Assembly: GCF_029168945.1 (NCBI RefSeq)
Contig: NC_083605.1
Location: forward strand, 29,525,280-29,589,279
Reading direction: 5' to 3'
DNA from: Cannabis sativa
Taxonomy: Eukaryota; Streptophyta; Magnoliopsida; Rosales; Cannabaceae
DNA: 64,000 bases
Shown here: in pieces, positions 58,676-64,000 of the stretch
How the letters are laid out: each line of letters begins with the position of its first letter
Numbering within the stretch: the stretch's first letter is position 1
The notes under the pieces: generated by a model
What the model was told of the DNA's origin: nothing
What the model saw: the letters and a program-made list of their open reading frames with translations, nothing else
The model's database searches: none
Made by a program: the position numbers and the translations under genes

Positions 58676-59080
58676 AATTATGAAAAATACTTAGGGTGCT
58701 CAGAAAAAATCTAGATTTATTTTATATGATGGACTATGATATATAAGCTGTTATAAAATTGGTAGATTGAATTTTCAGGCGATTATGTATTTTTCATGAA
58801 TTATTGATGTTATTTCTTATTTTAATTATGAAAAATACCTAGGTTGCTTAGAAAATTCAAAGAAAATTATTTATGACTTAGTACAGATTATAAACTGTGT
58901 TAGAAGAGTTAGATTCAGTTTTTAATCAATTTTGGTATTTTTCATGAATTTACTTAATTAATGCTTAAGTCAATTATGAAAAATAGATAAGTGTTGTTAA
59001 AATAGTAAAATGTATTTTTGAAATACCATTTACTGTCTATGATATTGAATGGAATAGGTTTTATTATTTATTGATTGGTG
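58676..59080. repeat. Degenerate tandem repeat, 148-bp period
   Basis: AATTATGAAAAATA begins each unit at 58676, 58824 and 58972, spacing exactly 148. Units 1 and 2 also share a TATTTTTCATGAATT block about 30-40 bp before their ends. The third unit is partial. Confidence 0.8.
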
Positions 59081-60238
59081 TAGGTATTTATTATAATTAT
59101 TGGTGATTAATTAACTATTTATTTGGACTTTAATAAGAATAAATAGTATTTTAGTAAATTTTACGTAAAAATGTGTTGTATGAATTCATGTTTTACGTTA
59201 AGAATGTTTGTTTGAGTCCATGCAATATGTTTGTGTGAATCAAAATAATAAATGCTTATGTATGGTGTGTCATGCAAGTGAAATGGACCTATGTGTTACG
59301 TATTTTTACGTAAGTTTCTGTATGAGTTTAGAGATTCATACTTGAATGTATTTTGAGTGTATTATTGTGTTAATGAATGTCTAGGATCTTGTTCTCAACA
59401 AGGAAATTCGTTGAGGTGCTCGAGGTAGCAAGTGTGGTCTTAGCAACTGAGGTAAGAAGAGTGGACATCTGTACACAGGGTGTATGTTATGCATACAACT
59501 TGGGTTGGTTTGTTATTTAATTTGATTGTGTTGTGATTTCCTTATATTTTGTGAGCATCGTTAGCATGAGAATAATATTAGGGTCTTGCTGCTTGTGTGA
59601 GCATAACACTTGCAGGTTATAACATTATCATGGGTGAGTACAACTTATGGTAATTAATTGCCCTGTTGGATGCCAAGTGTGAGAATAACACAAGGCAGGG
59701 TAGGTTACCTCATGTCTGATCAACATGAGAGAATAGTTGATTATCGTATGTGAGTATAATGTGCGGTATGAGACTTGATGTGTGCATGTGAGAACAACAT
59801 GCGTTGTGGATATATTTATGGAATGTGAATTACTGTTGATTAATATTAAAGAGCAAATTATGTCAAGTAACTAGTTAGGAGGGTTATGTCCTACATAGCT
59901 CTTCTTACTGGGCGTTAGCTCACGGGTACTCTGTGTGCAGGTAAGGGTAAGGCTAAGCAGTGAGAATGAAGAGCTCGAGGCGTGGACCGCATGTTAGGGG
60001 GCTGGCACAGTATTTTGCTTTTAATGTTTTTTTTTAACTGCTAAACATTTTGGAACTATTATTTCGACTTAACTAGTTCTTATTTAAGTTTACAGTACTA
60101 AAAAAATTTTGTTTTAAACAATGAGATCTCATGCTTGGATATTTTTCAATAAAGAAGTATTTGTTTGTCTTTATCTTATTAAATTGTTTTACACGGACTA
60201 TCCTATGTGACATCTCGGGAAATCAGGGTGTTACAACA

Positions 60239-60255
60239 TGGTATCAGAGCAATAC
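60239..60255 (+). other. Primer-binding site, gypsy 2
   Basis: TGGTATCAGAGCAATAC, three bases after the LTR end; initiator-tRNA-Met type. Confidence 0.92.
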
Positions 60256-60457
60256 GGTCCTAAAGAATGTGGTTAGCCCTAACATGTAAAGTTCACCGCC
60301 ATGAGACGAGCTCGACTCACTGTACTGTAAGTGGTTATTACTTATAATTAAGTTGCCTTAAATTTCTGCATGCGAGAGGGTAACATTATTTTCATGTAAA
60401 ATTGATGATCTAAATGATCTTGATGTGTCTTGGTTTGTGTGGTTCAGGAGTTTAGAA
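60256..60457 (+). other. Gypsy 2 leader
   Basis: About 200 bp of untranslated sequence between primer site and gag. No feature seen. Confidence 0.6.
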
Positions 60458-62755
60458 ATGCCTCCTAGAAGGTCAGTTAGAGTGGGTCGAGGTCGAGGCC
60501 AAGGCCAAGGCCGAGATGATGGAGGGATCAATGAACCACCTCAAGCACCACAGGGATGGGAAGAGCGCATTGCCGCACTGGAAGGAATCATTCATAGGCA
60601 GGATGAAGAACTTCGTCAGCTGAGACGTCAACCGGAGCCGCCAGTCCAAATAAGGCAGGATGCAGAAAATAGAGACCCACCAGCTGCAGTGGTATATCCT
60701 ACTACAGAGGCTAGACATGAGTTGTTAGTAGAGAGATTTTGGAAACAACACCCACCTGAGTTTGAGGGAGGCATAGACCCGGTAGTGGCTGAGGAGTGGA
60801 TAAGTCGCATAGAAAGCATTTTGCAGATGCTAAGGGTGGATGGGAATGACCGAGTGAAGTGTGCATCTTACATGCTGAGGAAAGATGCTCGTATCTGGTG
60901 GGAGGTGGTGGAACAAACAAAGAATGTAGATACCATGAACTGGGACGATTTCAAAAGGGTCTTTAATGAGAAGTATTATAACTCAGCAGTTCTAGCAGCA
61001 AAGGTCGATGAATTTACTGGGTTAGTCCAAGGGAGTCTTACTGTGACTGAGTATGCACAAAAATTTGATAGATTGGCGAAATTTGCTCCAGATCTGGTAC
61101 CTACTGATAGAGTGGGAGCACATCGATTTGTGGAGGGCCTGAAACCAATGGTTGCTCGAGATGTGGAAATTGTGTCAAGGGGTCAATTCAGTTATGCTCA
61201 AGTTGTCGAAATGGCTCTTACGGCTGAGCGGAGTGAAAACAAAATTTGGAAGGAAAATGCTGCCAGGAGAGAATCTAAGAAAGGTGGAGCCAATTCTAAT
61301 GACCACAAGAAACGGGGACAGGACCAGTCCGGGCAGCCAAGTCAAGACAAGAGGTACAAAAGTGATAACGACCAACGATTTAATGGCAGCAGTGGGCGAA
61401 ACATTCCAGAATGCCCTAAATGTACCAAACGTCATCTCGGCGAGTGTCGCGCAAAAGCATGCTACAAATGTGGAAAAGAAGGACACATCAAACGCAATTG
61501 CCCACTGTGGGGACAGACTGGGAACAGAGCAGAACCCAAGAAAGATGACAAGTATGTTCCAGCCAGAGTTTTTGCCATCACTCAAGCAGAAGCTGAGGCC
61601 AGTCCTTCGGTTGTATCAGGTCAGATTCCTATGGCCAACACCACTTGTAAAGTTTTGTTTGATTCTGGTGCAACTCATTCCTTTATTGCTAGCACAATTG
61701 TAAATCATATAAATGCACAGAGTGAATTATTTACTGTGGGGTTTGGGACCATGTTACCATCTGGGGAGGTTGTAATCTCTAGAAGTTGGCTTAGGGGTAT
61801 ACCTGTCAGGATAGATGGTAGAGAATTATTTGTAGACCTGATTGTATTAGATTTATTTGATTTTGATGTAATCTTGGGCATGGATTTTCTTACCAAATAT
61901 GGAGCATCAATTGACTGCAAGCAAAAGAAAGTTTTTTTCACACAAGAAGATGGAGAGACTTTCGAGTTCAGGGGGGTAGGAAAGAAACCCCGCACTCCTA
62001 TTATTTCGACAATGAAGGCTGGGCAACTATTGCAGCGTGGGTGCTTAGGGTATCTAGTTAATGTGGTTGATGACACCAAGAAAATTGAAAGAAAGCCGGA
62101 GGAAACACGGGTAGTTGCTGAGTTTCTTGATGTATTTCCAGAGGAGTTACCCGGGTTACCACCACACAGAGAAATCGAATTTGTGATAGAATTAGTGCCC
62201 GGAACAGCACCAGTTTCCCGCGCACCATATAGGATGGCACCATCTAAATTGAAAGAACTCAAAATAAAGTTGGAAGAATTGCTTAAGTTAGGGTTTATCA
62301 GACCTAGCTACTCTCCGTGGGGCGCACCAGTTCTATTTGTTAAAAAGAAAGACGGTACTATGAGAATGTGCATAGATTACCGAGAACTGAACAAGGTGAC
62401 TATAAAGAATTGGTACCCATTACCGAGGATTGACGACTTGTTTGACCAGCTTCAAGGGAAAAAGGTATTTTCTAAGATTGATCTTCGTTCAGGATACCAT
62501 CAGCTAAGAATCAAAAATGAAGACATACCGAAGACAGCCTTCAGAACGAGATACGGGCATTACGAGTTCATGGTGATGTCATTTGGACTTACAAATGCCC
62601 TAGCAGCTTTTATGGACCTCATGAACCGAGTCTTTAAGGAATATCTGGATCAGTTTGTCATTGTATTCATAGATGATATACTGATTTATTCTAAGACAGA
62701 GGAGGAACATGAGGAGCACTTACGCTTGACCTTGCAGCGACTGAGAGAACATTAA
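60458..62755 (+). pseudogene. Gypsy 2 Gag-protease-RT frame, ended by a premature stop
   Basis: One open frame of 765 codons from the preferred start [15 protein letters not shown]; an in-frame Met lies 11 codons upstream at 60425. Domains: arginine/glycine-rich tract; gag domain ([33 protein letters not shown]) at about residues 85-270; zinc knuckle [14 protein letters not shown] at about 335; protease [10 protein letters not shown] at about 400; RT with [33 protein letters not shown] at about 672 and catalytic FIDDILIYS at about 735. TAA at 62753-62755 interrupts the RT where gypsy 1 has a Lys codon (RDHKLYA). No other lesion was seen. Confidence 0.92.
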
Positions 62756-64000
62756 TTGTATGCCAAGTACAAAAAATGTGAGTTCTGGTTGTCCGAGGTT
62801 GCATTTTTGGGCCACATTGTCACTAACGGGGGAATAAAAGTAGATCATGCTAAGGTTGCTGCAGTGAAAGAATGGCCTAGACCAAAGACCGCCTCAGAGG
62901 TTCGAAGCTTTTTGGGTTTAGCAGGCTATTATAGAAGGTTTGTTGAGGGGTTCTCAAAGATAGCCCCACCCTTAACAGAATTAACTAGGAAGAATCTAAA
63001 ATTTTCCTGGTCAGACAAGTGTGAGCAAAGCTTCCAAGAGTTGAAGAATAGACTTATTTCAGCACCAATCCTCAGTTTACCAATAGAAGAGGGACAATTT
63101 GCGGTATATTGTGACGCATCTAAACAAGGGTTGGGTTGTGTTCTAATGCAAGAAGGGAAGGTAATTGCTTACGCTTCAAGGCAATTAAAAGAATACGAAC
63201 AGAGATACCCGACACATGACCTAGAGTTAGCCGCAGTAGTTTTTGCACTAAAAATTTGGCGTCATTATCTCTATGGAGTGAAATGTGAAATCTACACCGA
63301 TCATAAGAGTTTAAAGTACTTTTTCACCCAGAGGGAGTTAAACATGAGGCAGAGAAGATGGTTGGAGTTGGTCAAAGACTACGACTGCGAGATAATGTAC
63401 CATCCCGGTAAAGCCAATGTGGTAGCGGATGCACTCAGCCGTAGAGGTCCCGGACTAGTTTCCACTTTACAAGGAGTATCAAGGGAATTAGTGGAAGACA
63501 TGGAACGAGCTGGTATAGAGTTTATTACAGGGAAACTTGCAAAGGTCACACTTCAATCCACTTTGTTAGAAAGAATTAAGGAGGGGCAGACGACAGATCA
63601 AAAGCTCAGTGAACTAAAGCAAGAAATTTTGAATAGTGACGCCAAAGATTATGAAATATCAGACACGGGATTAATTCGGTTCAAGGGACGAATTTATGTG
63701 CCCGATAATGATGAGCTCAAGAAGGGGATATTGGTAGAAGCTCATACTACACCTTATTCAGTTCATCCCGGGACCACTAAAATGTACCATGACCTAAAAG
63801 CATTGTATTGGTGGCCTGATATGAAAAAGGATGTAGTTGAATTTGTGGCCAAATGCTTAACATGTCAACAAGTTAAAGCAGAGCATCAAAGACCAGCGGG
63901 ATTGTTACAACCACTGAAGCTCCCTGAATGGAAGTGGGAAGAGATTTCCATGGATTTCGTGACTGGATTACCTAAGACTACAAAGCAACATGACGCCATT
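62756..64000 (+). pseudogene. Gypsy 2 RT end, RNase H and integrase (continues past the window)
   Basis: Downstream of the stop the same frame stays open for 415 codons to the window edge. RT thumb: [17 protein letters not shown], then [18 protein letters not shown]. RNase [16 protein letters not shown] (about 63107), [20 protein letters not shown] (about 63211), [12 protein letters not shown] (about 63298), [14 protein letters not shown] (about 63402). Integrase: [19 protein letters not shown] (about 63739), KCLTCQQ (about 63853) and the start of the core MDFVTGLP (about 63950). It keeps intact Cys/His residues where gypsy 1 is damaged. Confidence 0.92.

Larger units (their letters stand above)
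57356..60235 (+). mobile_element. Gypsy 2 5' LTR
   Basis: 2880 bp from TGTAATATCCGC to GGTGTTACA, longer than the gypsy 1 LTR. Its interior has an ATT microsatellite, a GA microsatellite, three degenerate 148-bp tandem units and a cluster of TGTGAGNATAA words at 59590-59800. The flank ATAAA (57351-57355) is the predicted left target duplication. Confidence 0.92.

Noticed and set aside
61152..62262. Alternative frames over gypsy 2 gag-protease on both strands
   Set aside because: They overlap the 765-codon frame that carries the zinc knuckle, protease and RT motifs.

Overview
This is nuclear, repeat-packed DNA from a flowering plant. The sequence is AT-rich and almost entirely LTR retrotransposons. 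Both retroelement orders use the plant initiator-tRNA-Met primer site (TGGTATCAGAGC), and a short piece of plastid rbcL sits inside one repeat. I see no host gene I can name and no tRNA, rRNA, CRISPR or bacterial feature. The species cannot be fixed from the sequence.

Four families are present. (1) A Ty1/copia family that I place in the Angela/BARE-like lineage. Its LTR is about 1.75-1.9 kb, starting TGTTGGG and ending CCAACA, with polypurine tract AGTGCAAGTGGGAGTT and a very long (2.9-3.8 kb) AT-rich leader before gag. It makes up most of 1.2-43.6 kb and returns at 51.5-57.3 kb. (2) A Ty3/gypsy Tekay/Del-type chromovirus, 'gypsy 1' (43.6-51.5 kb). (3) A second, younger chromovirus, 'gypsy 2' (57.4 kb to the window end). 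(4) A small minus-strand Tat-like gypsy gag-protease remnant (3.4-5.0 kb). Two unassigned LTR-like stretches lie near the left end.

Layout. 1-1.17 kb: LTR-like unassigned DNA. 1.17-3.44 kb: decayed copia pol with a + strand 3' LTR. 3.44-6.16 kb: Tat-like remnant and unassigned DNA. 6.17-7.2 kb: minus-strand copia LTR and decayed leader. 7.2-9.1 kb: LTR-like and unassigned DNA, with a weak candidate exon. 9.1-17.5 kb: minus-strand copia A, with an open gag, decayed pol, and a 3' LTR split by a + strand solo LTR with a perfect 5-bp target duplication. 17.5-22.9 kb: scrambled minus-strand copia B. 22.9-26.3 kb: an LTR fragment in the opposite orientation, a duplicate of part of 16.8-18.4 kb, and leader D. 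At about 26.28 kb polarity flips and a long inverted repeat is centred there. 26.3-43.6 kb: a + strand tandem run of copia units E, F and G sharing single LTRs. 43.6-51.5 kb: gypsy 1. 51.5-57.4 kb: copia H inserted in the gypsy 1 3' LTR. 57.4-64 kb: gypsy 2 inserted in copia H.

How the parts relate. Every visible copia pol is broken, yet several copies share the same internal breakpoints, so the family looks non-autonomous, moved either by helper proteins or by DNA-level duplication. The most interesting non-coding signal is in the copia leaders. All five leaders that reach that far carry, at the same position, a GC-rich island with a hairpin whose stem sequence differs between copies while the pairing is kept. 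A conserved module with two copies of a CTCTCGCCTAAACGGGAC-like motif lies just before gag. These are candidates for RNA packaging, dimerisation or translation elements.
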